Shown here: positions 1 to 8,885 of the stretch, piece after piece | Position numbering within the stretch: the first letter of the stretch is position 1 | Layout: each line of letters opens with the position of its first letter | Assembly (NCBI GenBank): GCA_030148705.1 | Contig: JASBSY010000023.1 | Span: 62,001-126,000 of the forward strand | Source: Pukyongia sp. | Lineage (GTDB): Bacteria; Bacteroidota; Bacteroidia; Flavobacteriales; Flavobacteriaceae | Direction of reading: 5' to 3' | Length of the DNA stretch: 64,000 nt | Program-made: the position numbers and the translations under genes | Notes under the pieces: generated by a model | Seen by the model: only the letters and a program-made list of their open reading frames with translations | Database searches by the model: none | What the model was told of the DNA's origin: nothing

Positions 1-2591
1 GTGATCCTGAAAGTGGCTCCGGCTTTCGACTGCATCGTGTTTTCAGCCGACCGCTGATCGTACACCTTTATTTTTTTTCCATTGCTGAAATTATAAATAT
101 CATTATTCTGCCCGCCAATTATTCTGATAAAAATAAGATCCCTGCCTTCACCTTTAACTTCAAAGACATCGTCGTCGTCAAGGCCATAGATCCACAGCTC
201 CTTAGTTTCAGAGCTGTTGTAATTCCTGTCCACTATTAGATCTGCCTTCGCTCCATCCTTTATTCGGTACACCTTTACATTGGTAATCCCATTGTCCAGA
301 CGGGTGATCTCGAAATAATCGTCCTTATCGGTTCCGGTAACGGTCTGTAATCTTGAAAAGTAATCGAAGTACTCCCCTGCTATCTTCACCAGGTTGTCGC
401 GTCTTCCTTTTAGCTTGGATTTTATATCGGCTGCGGTTTCATCCTGAACTTCCGCCGGCAGGTCATTAAACGCACTTTCAATTACTTCATCGGTTATATT
501 ATTCTGAAGGATTCTCGCCTGTTCCAGCCAGGAGTCACGCCCGTGATTCTCAATAAGGGCTCTGTCCAGTTTGATTCCCGCCAGGTTGAACCATTTGGTG
601 TGTTCCAGCTCGGCTCCGTAAACCTGAAATTGCCTTGCCGTGCTAAATAAGGTACGTACCACGTTCAGCAATCCTCCGTCAAAATTAGCGTAAACCTGAT
701 CCCTGTCTCTGGGAATGGGCACAAACAGGTCTTTCCCTTCCTGGTCCTTGTATTCAGCAAATCGCCACTGATCGTTATGCCTGTCCCAATCACCAATTAG
801 CATATCGAATACTCGTGCCCTGATATAGGCCTCCTCATCCAGTACATTTTCTTCATCCGTCCGTAATTTATCCAGGAGGTCGTCAGTACTTTCAATATCG
901 TCGGCATAATTAAATATTGCACCATCATAAGGTTCGTCCGGACGTTCCACTATCATGTATAGTTCATCCCCGTAGTTCTCATTGAATTTACCAAGCGCCG
1001 GCTGTTTGGGCACATAGTATAACTTCGGATTGGTGTGGAACACACCCGCGGCAGCTGAAAGTTTCGGGATGGTAAACGCCCCATAGGGATGTGCTGCCGT
1101 ATAAAAGTCCATGATGAGGTCTTCAGGAATCGTATTTCTGAAGTCGTCCTCAATTTCCTTATCCTTGATAATTACTGTTTGCAGGAATTGTACAGCACTT
1201 TTTTTAAGCGCTCTCATATTGTAATCCTTACCTTCGCTGTCCTGTAAGCGTAACGAACGCGTTTGATGCCCTCCTCCTTCTCTTACCACTTTCAGCCCTC
1301 CGTACAGTGTGTCCAGTAAAACTGTTTTGGCGGTAACCTCAGTGCCATACACCTCGCGATAGTGATCACCCCACACGGTTTTGAAAAATCCTGATCTGTT
1401 CACCAGTTCGTCTTCATACACAGCTGCTTTAACCGTAGCGGGATAGCCGGATGGAAAATCCTGTTTTATATATTCCTTTTCTTTAGGAATTATCTGTTGC
1501 TGATAAACCATTTCTGAAGTTCCGTCCTCATTGGCCTTAAAGAATCGAACATTTACCGAACCATCCTTATACACATCAAGCGCCGTAAACCCTGCTGTTC
1601 CGTAACTAAATAGACCATGTCGGCTTAAGTCGGCCCTTGTAGCCGAACCCCCTGATCCCGATACCAGTTGCTTTACATTACCTTTTTGCGAAAACTGCAA
1701 GGAGCGGTCGTGAGCCGAAATAACCACCAGTCTTTTGTGGTCTTTTATCATTACTTCAAGCCTTCGGGCCAATTCATCATACTGTTCATTAAATCTGTCC
1801 TGTTTGCTTAAAGCTCCCTGAGAACGCAGCTGGGATACCAGCGTTCCAACAACCGGAATCGGTAGTAGCTGTGCTGTAGCTCCGTATTTTCCTCCGTAAT
1901 AACCATTGGTTATCAAGGGGTGGTGCATGGCCAGTATGATCGTCTTGTGTTTATTCTTTTTTAATTCTCCTTCCAGTTCAATAAAGAATTTTGAACGCGT
2001 CTTGATCTCGCATTTATCGTTCATTTTAGGGTGTTTGTCCCAATCCTCAAGGTACCACTGGCTGTCTATAGTGATCAAAGTGATCTCATCCCCTATATCC
2101 CGGGTATCAAGCGGGCAACCATTATTTGGTTGCAGTACGTCCTCTTGTTCAAACCACTCTTCTAACAGATCTTCTTCTCTTTCTAATCCATCTACACTGG
2201 AGCCCCAGTCCAGATTACCGGGTACGTAAACCACCTGTCCTTTAAATTCCGCTAAAGCAGTTCGGACGTTTTCGAACTTGGCCATTGCGGTATTATAATC
2301 GGGTTTATCTTTTTTCGGAAGGCCAGATGGATAGAAGGCGTTGCCCATCAACAGGGCCACACTTTTTTTTGAATTGTGCTCGGCGACATATCTTTTATAT
2401 GCTGCTACGGCACTGTGTTGGTTATCCTTTGTAATCCCGGGGTTACCCAAAATATAGAATGACCGTTCCAGGTCATTTTCAGAAGTCATATCAGCAGTCG
2501 TTGAAGAATCGGCGTACTTCGGATGGTAGGTAGCACAGGCCGATAACAGTAAGAATGCGATAAAAGTTATAATGATGTTAATTTTTCCCAT
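1..2591 (-). CDS. Degenerate metallophosphoesterase-like lipoprotein with C-terminal surface domain (3' partial)
   Basis: Open reading frame reading leftwards from ATG at 2591 and running off the window edge, so at least 863 codons are present and the C-terminus is missing. The N-terminus is a lipoprotein signal with lipobox LSAC around residue 19. The first ~300 residues follow the calcineurin-like metallophosphoesterase pattern, but the metal-binding blocks are altered: the first Asp block reads LGNPG, the GDN block reads GNAFYP, GNHD reads GNLDW, and the last histidine block reads AHDRS. Only AMHHPL is intact. The rest resembles the long C-terminal part of flavobacterial phosphoesterase/surface-antigen proteins, probably ending in an outer-membrane barrel outside this window (inference). 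It is likely a cell-envelope protein without phosphoesterase activity. The family call is fairly firm; the loss of activity is inferred from the missing ligands. Confidence 0.75.
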   Translation of the reverse strand, partial: MGKINIIITFIAFLLLSACATYHPKYADSSTTADMTSENDLERSFYILGNPGITKDNQHSAVAAYKRYVAEHNSKKSVALLMGNAFYPSGLPKKDKPDYNTAMAKFENVRTALAEFKGQVVYVPGNLDWGSSVDGLEREEDLLEEWFEQEDVLQPNNGCPLDTRDIGDEITLITIDSQWYLEDWDKHPKMNDKCEIKTRSKFFIELEGELKKNKHKTIILAMHHPLITNGYYGGKYGATAQLLPIPVVGTLVSQLRSQGALSKQDRFNEQYDELARRLEVMIKDHKRLVVISAHDRSLQFSQKGNVKQLVSGSGGSATRADLSRHGLFSYGTAGFTALDVYKDGSVNVRFFKANEDGTSEMVYQQQIIPKEKEYIKQDFPSGYPATVKAAVYEDELVNRSGFFKTVWGDHYREVYGTEVTAKTVLLDTLYGGLKVVREGGGHQTRSLRLQDSEGKDYNMRALKKSAVQFLQTVIIKDKEIEDDFRNTIPEDLIMDFYTAAHPYGAFTIPKLSAAAGVFHTNPKLYYVPKQPALGKFNENYGDELYMIVERPDEPYDGAIFNYADDIESTDDLLDKLRTDEENVLDEEAYIRARVFDMLIGDWDRHNDQWRFAEYKDQEGKDLFVPIPRDRDQVYANFDGGLLNVVRTLFSTARQFQVYGAELEHTKWFNLAGIKLDRALIENHGRDSWLEQARILQNNITDEVIESAFNDLPAEVQDETAADIKSKLKGRRDNLVKIAGEYFDYFSRLQTVTGTDKDDYFEITRLDNGITNVKVYRIKDGAKADLIVDRNYNSSETKELWIYGLDDDDVFEVKGEGRDLIFIRIIGGQNNDIYNFSNGKKIKVYDQRSAENTMQSKAGATFRI

Positions 2592-2644
2592 ATAAAATAG
2601 CTCGACAGTTATTTTTAGTAATTTGGTTCATTATATTATAGGCT

Positions 2645-3868
2645 ATGAGCGATATCATAAAAGAGACAGACGAATTCATTCTGGAGCTGTTTAAAAATGA
2701 ACTTTCACCAACGTTTTTATATCATAACTATACGCACTCAAAACGTGTATATAAAAGTATAAACGAAATTATTGAAGACTCCCAAATTAATGTTAAAGAT
2801 GCAACTATATTGCGACTTGCCGCATTATTGCATGATACCGGATATATTCATAAGCGGGAAGGACATGAAGAAGAAAGTGTGAAAATAGCACGGGATTTTC
2901 TCGAGTCCAAAGACGTAGAAGCGGATATTATTGATGGGGTGGAAAAATGCATCATGGCGACCAAATTCAAAGGTACACCCAACGATAAAATGGAAGAATT
3001 TATCAGGGATGCCGATGCCTCTCATTTTGGGAAGGATTACTTCGAAGAAGCCAGTGAATTCCTTAGACAGGAATTAATGTCTCAGGACATTGAAAACTTT
3101 AGTCCAAGGGAATGGCGGGATGAGAACATTGATGTACTTGTAAAAAAGCACCAGTATTACAGTGATTATGCGCTGAAAAACTGGCAGCCCGTTAAGGAAA
3201 AAAACCTGGCGAAACTTATGAAAGCCCGTAAAAAGGATAACAAAAAACTTAAGAAGGAACAAATAAAGGCACAGTATAAGGCCAAATACAAGGATGCCAG
3301 CCCCGAACGCGGCATTCAGACGTTTTACAGGGTTGCCCTTAGAAACCATATTAAATTGAGTGATATTGCCGATACCAAGGCGAACATCCTACTATCGGTT
3401 AATGCCATTATTATTTCTCTTATCCTGGCAAACCTGTTCTCTAAACTGGATTCGAATACGTACCTCGTATGGCCTACCATTGTATTCGTTGTTTCCAGTA
3501 CAGTTACCATGATCCTCGCTGTAATTGCCACTAGGCCAAACGTTACCCGCGGTCAATTCACAAAAGAGGATGTGAAGAACAAATCGGTGAACCTCACCTT
3601 TTTCGGAAATTTTCATAAAATGGAATTGTCTGAATACCAGTGGGCAATAGACGAATTGCTGAAAGACAGGAATTATGTATACTCATCCCTAACCAAGGAC
3701 CTTTACTTCCTTGGGAAAGTACTCGACAGAAAATACAGAATACTTCGACTCACCTATACGATTTTTGTTATTGGTACCATAATATCCATCCTGGCCTTCG
3801 GAATTTCGCTGGCGGTCTTCGATGTAACAGTAGAAGAGGTCACAAAGATAGTCGAGCCTACTGGCTAA
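2645..3868 (+). CDS. HD-domain phosphohydrolase fused to a PycTM-like (DUF5706) membrane module
   Basis: 407 residues. Residues ~20-140 form an HD hydrolase domain: H31, the H63-D64 pair in LLHDTGY, H74 and the RDAD motif at 121-124 are plausible metal ligands. A lysine-rich linker (~185-215) follows, then residues ~225-395 match my memory of the membrane module of Pycsar effectors (PycTM, formerly DUF5706): the motif SDIADTKANILLSVNA leading into two transmembrane helices (~247-265, ~275-295) and a third near 370-392. HD domains of this type often cleave nucleotides or cyclic nucleotides, and PycTM effectors respond to cyclic pyrimidines in phage defence. No cyclase gene lies nearby, so a defence role is not shown; such fusions may be a core gene in Flavobacteria. 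It converges on the GAF gene, with stop codons three bases apart. Confidence 0.8.
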   Translation: MSDIIKETDEFILELFKNELSPTFLYHNYTHSKRVYKSINEIIEDSQINVKDATILRLAALLHDTGYIHKREGHEEESVKIARDFLESKDVEADIIDGVEKCIMATKFKGTPNDKMEEFIRDADASHFGKDYFEEASEFLRQELMSQDIENFSPREWRDENIDVLVKKHQYYSDYALKNWQPVKEKNLAKLMKARKKDNKKLKKEQIKAQYKAKYKDASPERGIQTFYRVALRNHIKLSDIADTKANILLSVNAIIISLILANLFSKLDSNTYLVWPTIVFVVSSTVTMILAVIATRPNVTRGQFTKEDVKNKSVNLTFFGNFHKMELSEYQWAIDELLKDRNYVYSSLTKDLYFLGKVLDRKYRILRLTYTIFVIGTIISILAFGISLAVFDVTVEEVTKIVEPTG

Positions 3869-3871
3869 TGC

Positions 3872-6253
3872 CTAGTTATTATTGATCTGGGACATCAGAT
3901 CGTCGTAAGTGTAATATTCTGAATTCTTATCGGATTCTTTACTGTATAGAACGCTTACCCGAATCGCCATCAGGCCGGTCACTCCCTGCAGATCTTCCAA
4001 TTCGAAGATTTCTACATCCTTATCGAGCAGCTGTTTATGCTGAAGAAATTTGATATATTTTAAGTATTCTTTTTCATCGGCTCGCTGGGAATATACAATA
4101 GTGATTTTTCCCGGTTGAGTAATACGCTCTTCTGTACCCTTGATATTGGCTTTATCCACCCGCTTCTTAACCACCTCATACCTTGCGTTATACGTACCGT
4201 CAACATCGAATCGCTTTTCGTCCATCCGGAACCTCAGTGAAAGGGATGAATTGAAAACGAGGATCATGGAAGATACATTTACCTGTACCGGTAAGGCATC
4301 CTTGATCTGATAAAAACTATTCTCCATTTCGCACATCACCTGCAATTGCCATAGCCTGAGGTTATAGAGATATATCTTATTAAAACTCTTGTGTTTTGTA
4401 ATAGATTCACCAATGTACAGGTTGTGTTCCACACCGTCGGTCTTAAAGCGCTCGAAATAATGCGGATACATTGCCTGTGCATTGTTTTGCTTCGAATCGA
4501 TGATATTGGCCAGGGCTTTGTTAATAAGGGTAACCGATTCGTCGTAATCTTTTCGGTGCTTATAGATAAAACCTTTGGAATCGTCTATTTTTTTGTAATA
4601 CTCATCTATAAGGGTTTTTAAGGCACCGCTTTTCCTACTTAGGTGATCGTATAGCGGAATGATCTCATCCCTTAGAAAAGTGAGTACCTTTCGTTCGGTA
4701 TCTACTTCAAGAGTGTCTTTAATTTGTTTGAGGAACCTGGTGATCTCGAAATTTATTTGTTCATAGATAGGAAGTTCATCGATCGCATAGATCTTCTCAA
4801 TGATCTTTCTCACGTGTTTCAGCTGAAGGATTAAATCCTTCTTCGTGGCTTCATTTCGCGCAAGGGATGATCCTTTTATATCGATCTGTCCGTAGAGCGG
4901 GTACACATCTTCGAAGGTTACTTCTCTGAACGACAAGGGAGCGTCCGTGTTCCGGGAATCGATTACTCGTTCGGCCTCTTTCTTGAACTTCCAGTGAACG
5001 CTGGGATGGATAGCGGTACATTCATCCTGTATGAGCAATTCGATCTCATTGGCACGACGTTCCTTCTTCTGACGAATATAATCGACCAGATAAGGAAGTA
5101 TATCCTGCAGTTTGCTTGCGTTTACCGTGTTCAGAGCCCGCGGGCTAAAAGATATCAGTTCCATGACCCCCAAAAAGCTACCTCTCGAAACCAGGGGAAC
5201 AAGGATGGCACTGCCAATTTCTTGCTCGTACAAACGTTTATATAGTTCATTTTCCGGATACAGTTTAAAGTACTTGGGTATATCCGATACTATGTAGGGT
5301 TCATTTCGATTGAAGAGAAACTCGTAGGAAGTATCGCATAGTGCGGTCCTGGAAGATTCACTATCCTTGCCGTGTAGAATATAGCTTCGTCCTCCTGAAA
5401 TTCCCGGGGGACATTCAAAAACCAGTTCTTCTTCATTATAGGTGGTAAAGCCTACTTCCAGTGAGCCTATTGAAAATATTCCCTGGATAATTTTTTTAAA
5501 ATCGACGAGAAACTCTTCCTTCTCCCCTTCGTTACTAATTAAGTTTTCCTTGAACCGGGAGATGGAAACATCCATGGTAGCATCGTACATATTGGCGATC
5601 ACAAATCCGCGGAAAAGCCAGCTTTCGGGCGGAAACTTCTCTTTCCAAATCTCAATATTGTGAAAATTATCGATTAATTCGGCTACATCATCATCGGTAA
5701 TTTCCTTGCTGTTTTTAGTTTTTTCTATCTGTACATAATCCGCATTGTAAAGCACCTTATAATATCTCATAATGCCATGTGCATCGGGAATACTGTAATA
5801 AAACGGCCTTCTAAAATCGATTTTATATCCATAATAGGCATTGAGGATGATAGAACAGCCCATTATATATGCTTCATCCTGGTTGAAATCGTTTAACTGG
5901 GCTTCAAAATCATCACCTGCCTTACTCGTAATATCGTCGAAGCGCTTGGAAGTGCGAAAAATAATATAGCGATAAGGAATAGATGCAATCTTTATTTCGT
6001 TGCTGCCTAAAACATCGGCAAAGAAGTCTGCCAGTACGAAATTCACCTGTTCCTGATATTCGGCCAGTTGTTCAGGCGAATCAATTCCTTCCGACAGCAC
6101 CGGGTATTCTTCGGCCAGTTCAAGGATTTTCTTCGCCCTGTCCTGCTGCAGCTCACTGAATGATTCCATATCATCCCTGTATTTCGCGAACAACTTATCG
6201 AAACTGATAAGAATTTTAAGCGGAAATTCAGATTCTACACCTTTTACCTTCAT
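3872..6253 (-). CDS. Large GAF domain-containing cytoplasmic protein
   Basis: 793 residues from ATG at 6253; a TTG two codons upstream is the alternative start. No signal peptide or membrane segment is visible. Residues ~255-395 look like a GAF sensor domain, with ILVPLVSRGSFLGVMELIS as its typical late strand-helix part. The N-terminal ~230 residues and C-terminal ~400 residues are charged and mostly helical, with no family I can name and no kinase, cyclase, EAL or HTH motif. GAF domains often bind cyclic nucleotides or other small molecules, so a sensory role is likely, but ligand and output are unknown. It converges with the HD-PycTM gene, leaving almost no intergenic DNA. I believe it is a conserved flavobacterial family, from memory only. 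Confidence 0.75.
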   Translation of the reverse strand: MKVKGVESEFPLKILISFDKLFAKYRDDMESFSELQQDRAKKILELAEEYPVLSEGIDSPEQLAEYQEQVNFVLADFFADVLGSNEIKIASIPYRYIIFRTSKRFDDITSKAGDDFEAQLNDFNQDEAYIMGCSIILNAYYGYKIDFRRPFYYSIPDAHGIMRYYKVLYNADYVQIEKTKNSKEITDDDVAELIDNFHNIEIWKEKFPPESWLFRGFVIANMYDATMDVSISRFKENLISNEGEKEEFLVDFKKIIQGIFSIGSLEVGFTTYNEEELVFECPPGISGGRSYILHGKDSESSRTALCDTSYEFLFNRNEPYIVSDIPKYFKLYPENELYKRLYEQEIGSAILVPLVSRGSFLGVMELISFSPRALNTVNASKLQDILPYLVDYIRQKKERRANEIELLIQDECTAIHPSVHWKFKKEAERVIDSRNTDAPLSFREVTFEDVYPLYGQIDIKGSSLARNEATKKDLILQLKHVRKIIEKIYAIDELPIYEQINFEITRFLKQIKDTLEVDTERKVLTFLRDEIIPLYDHLSRKSGALKTLIDEYYKKIDDSKGFIYKHRKDYDESVTLINKALANIIDSKQNNAQAMYPHYFERFKTDGVEHNLYIGESITKHKSFNKIYLYNLRLWQLQVMCEMENSFYQIKDALPVQVNVSSMILVFNSSLSLRFRMDEKRFDVDGTYNARYEVVKKRVDKANIKGTEERITQPGKITIVYSQRADEKEYLKYIKFLQHKQLLDKDVEIFELEDLQGVTGLMAIRVSVLYSKESDKNSEYYTYDDLMSQINNN

Positions 6254-6313
6254 AGTCAATTGTTTAACCTACTAATTTAAGCATTATTACGGGAATTGAT
6301 CCCTTTATTTTTA

Positions 6314-6339
6314 TTGTAATGAAATTACAATTATTTTTG
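6314..6339 (+). promoter_or_regulatory. Putative promoter with inverted repeat before the TlpA-like gene
   Basis: A perfect inverted repeat TTGTAAT-GAA-ATTACAA (6314-6330) is followed at once by TATTTTTG (6332-6339), which fits the Bacteroidota -7 element TAnnTTTG, 19 bases before the ATG at 6359. The TTG in the left arm could serve as the -33 box, but the 15-base spacer is shorter than usual. The repeat could be an operator. Confidence 0.4.
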
Positions 6340-6358
6340 CTACTTAATAATCTTATTT

Positions 6359-7474
6359 ATGAGACGATTAATTCCCCTTTTCATTACACTGCTGCTTCTT
6401 TCCTGTGCGAATGATTCAGACACCTATAAGCTAATTGGAAATGCGCACGGTTTCGAAGATGGTGCTAAGCTGTACGTTTACAATGTGGAAGACAATAACC
6501 AGCCTGAGGTGGTGGACACCCTGGTGGTTCAACAGCAGAAATTTGAAGCATCATATCCCAAGACCGATAAACTGTTGTTGGGATATCTCGGGGTGGAGAA
6601 TCCAAGGGGAACAGTGGTCTTTTTTCCTGAAAATGAAGATTTAACCGTGCATATTTACAAGGATAGCCTGGCAGCATCTTATGTAACAGGAAGTAAACTC
6701 AATGAAGCCTATTCGGATTTTCTAAGAACAGTAAATGCGTATGCACAGCGGAAGCAGGAATTAGGCATGCGTTTTCAGGTAGCACGACAGCAACAAGACC
6801 TTGAACTTGCGAGGCAAATTCAATTGGAAAATGCACAACTGGTAGAGGAAGAAGCGGCTTATAAAATGAATTTTGCAAGGGAAAACAACAATTCTATCTA
6901 TTCGATTATGCTGGTTAATGAAATGCTTAATCGAAAAGAAATTACTGCAGCCGAAGCAAGGGAACTCATTGACAATCTCCCACCTAAATTTGCGGCATCC
7001 TTACTGGCTTCAGACCTTAAGGCAACCCTGGCCCAGATGAAAAAGGCAGACATAGGTGAATTAGCACCCGATTTCTCGGCTCCGACGCCCGAAGGAGAAA
7101 TGCTTTCACTAAAAGAGACCTTAGGAAAATACACCATTGTCGATTTCTGGGCTTCCTGGTGTAAACCCTGTAGAATTGAAAATCCTAATGTAGTTCGTGT
7201 CTATGAAAAATATCACGACAAGGGATTAAACATCATTAGTGTTTCTCTTGACCGAGACGGGCAAAAGGAACGATGGTTACAGGCCATTGAGGACGATAAC
7301 ATGGACTGGTATCACGTTTCCAATTTAAAATTTTGGCAGGATCCCATCGCCAAGGCTTACAATGTTCGATCGATCCCGGCCACCTTCCTATTGGATGAAA
7401 ATGGCAGGATCATCGACAAGGATTTGCGCGGTCCGGCACTGGAAGCTAAGATAGCTTCCCTGTTGGGAGAATGA
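6359..7474 (+). CDS. TlpA/ResA-like thiol-disulfide oxidoreductase lipoprotein
   Basis: 371 residues. An N-terminal signal with lipobox LLSC (Cys near residue 16) points to an envelope lipoprotein. Residues ~20-110 resemble the DUF4369 domain common in Bacteroidota thioredoxin-like lipoproteins; a helical, Gln-rich stretch (~125-200) follows, then a thioredoxin fold from ~235 to the end. The redox site is WASWCKPC, a CxxC motif, and the cis-Pro loop is probably RSIPATFLL. Such proteins reduce or exchange disulfides of exported proteins, for example in cytochrome c maturation; the actual substrate is unknown. It converges on the SIMPL gene with directly abutting stop codons. Confidence 0.9.
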   Translation: MRRLIPLFITLLLLSCANDSDTYKLIGNAHGFEDGAKLYVYNVEDNNQPEVVDTLVVQQQKFEASYPKTDKLLLGYLGVENPRGTVVFFPENEDLTVHIYKDSLAASYVTGSKLNEAYSDFLRTVNAYAQRKQELGMRFQVARQQQDLELARQIQLENAQLVEEEAAYKMNFARENNNSIYSIMLVNEMLNRKEITAAEARELIDNLPPKFAASLLASDLKATLAQMKKADIGELAPDFSAPTPEGEMLSLKETLGKYTIVDFWASWCKPCRIENPNVVRVYEKYHDKGLNIISVSLDRDGQKERWLQAIEDDNMDWYHVSNLKFWQDPIAKAYNVRSIPATFLLDENGRIIDKDLRGPALEAKIASLLGE

Positions 7475-8155
7475 TTAGTTAAGCTCGAAGGTTACATAGA
7501 CGATCACTTTGATCTCCATTTCCCCCGGGGCCATACTTTGCCCTCCGGAACTTTCCGAATCCATCATCATGGCTGTTTTGTACATTGGCTGAGGCATAGC
7601 TGGCGGGTTATCCTCCCTGATAAACATGGCCTTCCCTATGGTTTGGTTTAATACCGAGGCATACTCTTCAACTTTCATCTTGGCTTGCCTAACAGCTTTT
7701 TTCCTGGCCTCAGACTCTAATTCGGCTCTCTTTGAGGATGAAAACTCGATCCCGTCTATACGGTTGATCCCACTTTCCATTAAGCCGTTCATTAAACTTT
7801 CATACTTGCTAAGGTCGGTTAGCTTAACCGTGATGGACTGATTAGCTGCATAACTGTAGGTCTTGGTATTGTAATCGTAATTCTTATTCAGCCTGATGTA
7901 CTCGGTCCTTACATTCTTATCGGGAATTCCCTGCGATTTGATAAAGGCCAGGACATTATTGATGATCCTGTCGTTCTGCTGTTTTAGTTCCCTGGCATTC
8001 TTGCCCTCATTCTCAACGCGGACACTAACAGTGACCTCATCGGGTACCACGTTTACTATCCCCTCTCCGGAAACTTCGGCTGAAGGTTTTAAGTTGTGTT
8101 GGGCCAAAAGGCCGGTGCTTAAAAGCAGGATGCATAATAAAGATATTGTTCTCAT
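7475..8155 (-). CDS. SIMPL (DUF541) domain secreted protein
   Basis: 226 residues from ATG at 8155. A signal peptide ends near LLAQ (residue ~19). The body fits the SIMPL/DUF541 family: it opens with SAEVSGEGIVNVVPDEVTVSV, has the mid-protein ARKKAVRQAKMKVEEYA helix and ends in a beta strand (VIVYVTFELN). Family members are periplasmic or outer-membrane-associated and form oligomeric rings in some species; no enzyme activity is established. It lies just downstream of the rhomboid gene on the same strand (13 bases apart), so the two may be co-transcribed. Confidence 0.9.
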   Translation of the reverse strand: MRTISLLCILLLSTGLLAQHNLKPSAEVSGEGIVNVVPDEVTVSVRVENEGKNARELKQQNDRIINNVLAFIKSQGIPDKNVRTEYIRLNKNYDYNTKTYSYAANQSITVKLTDLSKYESLMNGLMESGINRIDGIEFSSSKRAELESEARKKAVRQAKMKVEEYASVLNQTIGKAMFIREDNPPAMPQPMYKTAMMMDSESSGGQSMAPGEMEIKVIVYVTFELN

Positions 8156-8168
8156 GGGTTTTTTAAAT

Positions 8169-8819
8169 TTAGATCTTGTTCATTTTATGGAGTATAAATA
8201 ATAGAATAATTGGTCCGGCCAGAATAGCAACTATCCAAAGGCTGGTTTGCAGTAAGGACGGTACAAAAGAAATTGTAAGCAGGTAACCAGCGATCGCACC
8301 ACCGAAGTGAGCATCGTGCCCGATGTTTCCCATTCGCGATCGCATCCCGTAGATCGAATACAGTAAATAAAGTAAGCCAAAGATCCAGGCAGGAATAGGA
8401 ATGGGTATAAAGAACAGGTAGAGGGACATATCGGGAAATAATAAGATGGCCGAATAGAGCACTCCGGTTACTGCTCCACTGGCACCCACAGCACTGTAGT
8501 GGTATTCTTCTTTATGAAAATAAAAGGACAGCAGGTTTCCTACCAGCAGGCTGAGCAGGTAAATAATTATAAATTTCACCGCCCCTACAGAACCTATCAC
8601 AACATTAGCGAAGAAATACAAGGTAAGCATGTTAAAGAACAAGTGGGTATAATCTACGTGTAAAAACCCCGATGTAAACATCCGAATTTGCTCGCCCCGT
8701 CTAATACCGGCAACGTTGAATTTGTATTTTTCGAAAAATGTAAAGTCGCTAAAGCCTTTTAAAGAAATGATGATGTTTGCGGCGATGATTACAATTGTAG
8801 CCAGATGGAGGTTTTGCAT
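8169..8819 (-). CDS. Rhomboid-family intramembrane serine protease
   Basis: 216 residues with about six hydrophobic helices. The catalytic serine sits in GASGAVTG (S114) and the partner histidine in HDAHFGGAIAGY (most likely H171). The conserved HxxxN block appears as HLFFNMLTLYFF around residue 59. This is the expected size for a basic six-helix bacterial rhomboid. It cleaves membrane proteins within the bilayer; the substrate is unknown. Its start codon faces the divergent acyltransferase gene, with about 65 bases of shared promoter space. Confidence 0.92.
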   Translation of the reverse strand: MQNLHLATIVIIAANIIISLKGFSDFTFFEKYKFNVAGIRRGEQIRMFTSGFLHVDYTHLFFNMLTLYFFANVVIGSVGAVKFIIIYLLSLLVGNLLSFYFHKEEYHYSAVGASGAVTGVLYSAILLFPDMSLYLFFIPIPIPAWIFGLLYLLYSIYGMRSRMGNIGHDAHFGGAIAGYLLTISFVPSLLQTSLWIVAILAGPIILLFILHKMNKI

Positions 8820-8885
8820 ATCTGTTCTTGTCTTATTCTTGGTTACTATGCGATAAATTTAGTTAGTTTTGCTGTAAATAATTGT

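Noticed and set aside
2645-6253. Complete Pycsar or CBASS defence operon
   Set aside because: No nucleotidyl cyclase gene is present and the neighbours are housekeeping or conserved genes, so only the effector-like fusion is claimed.
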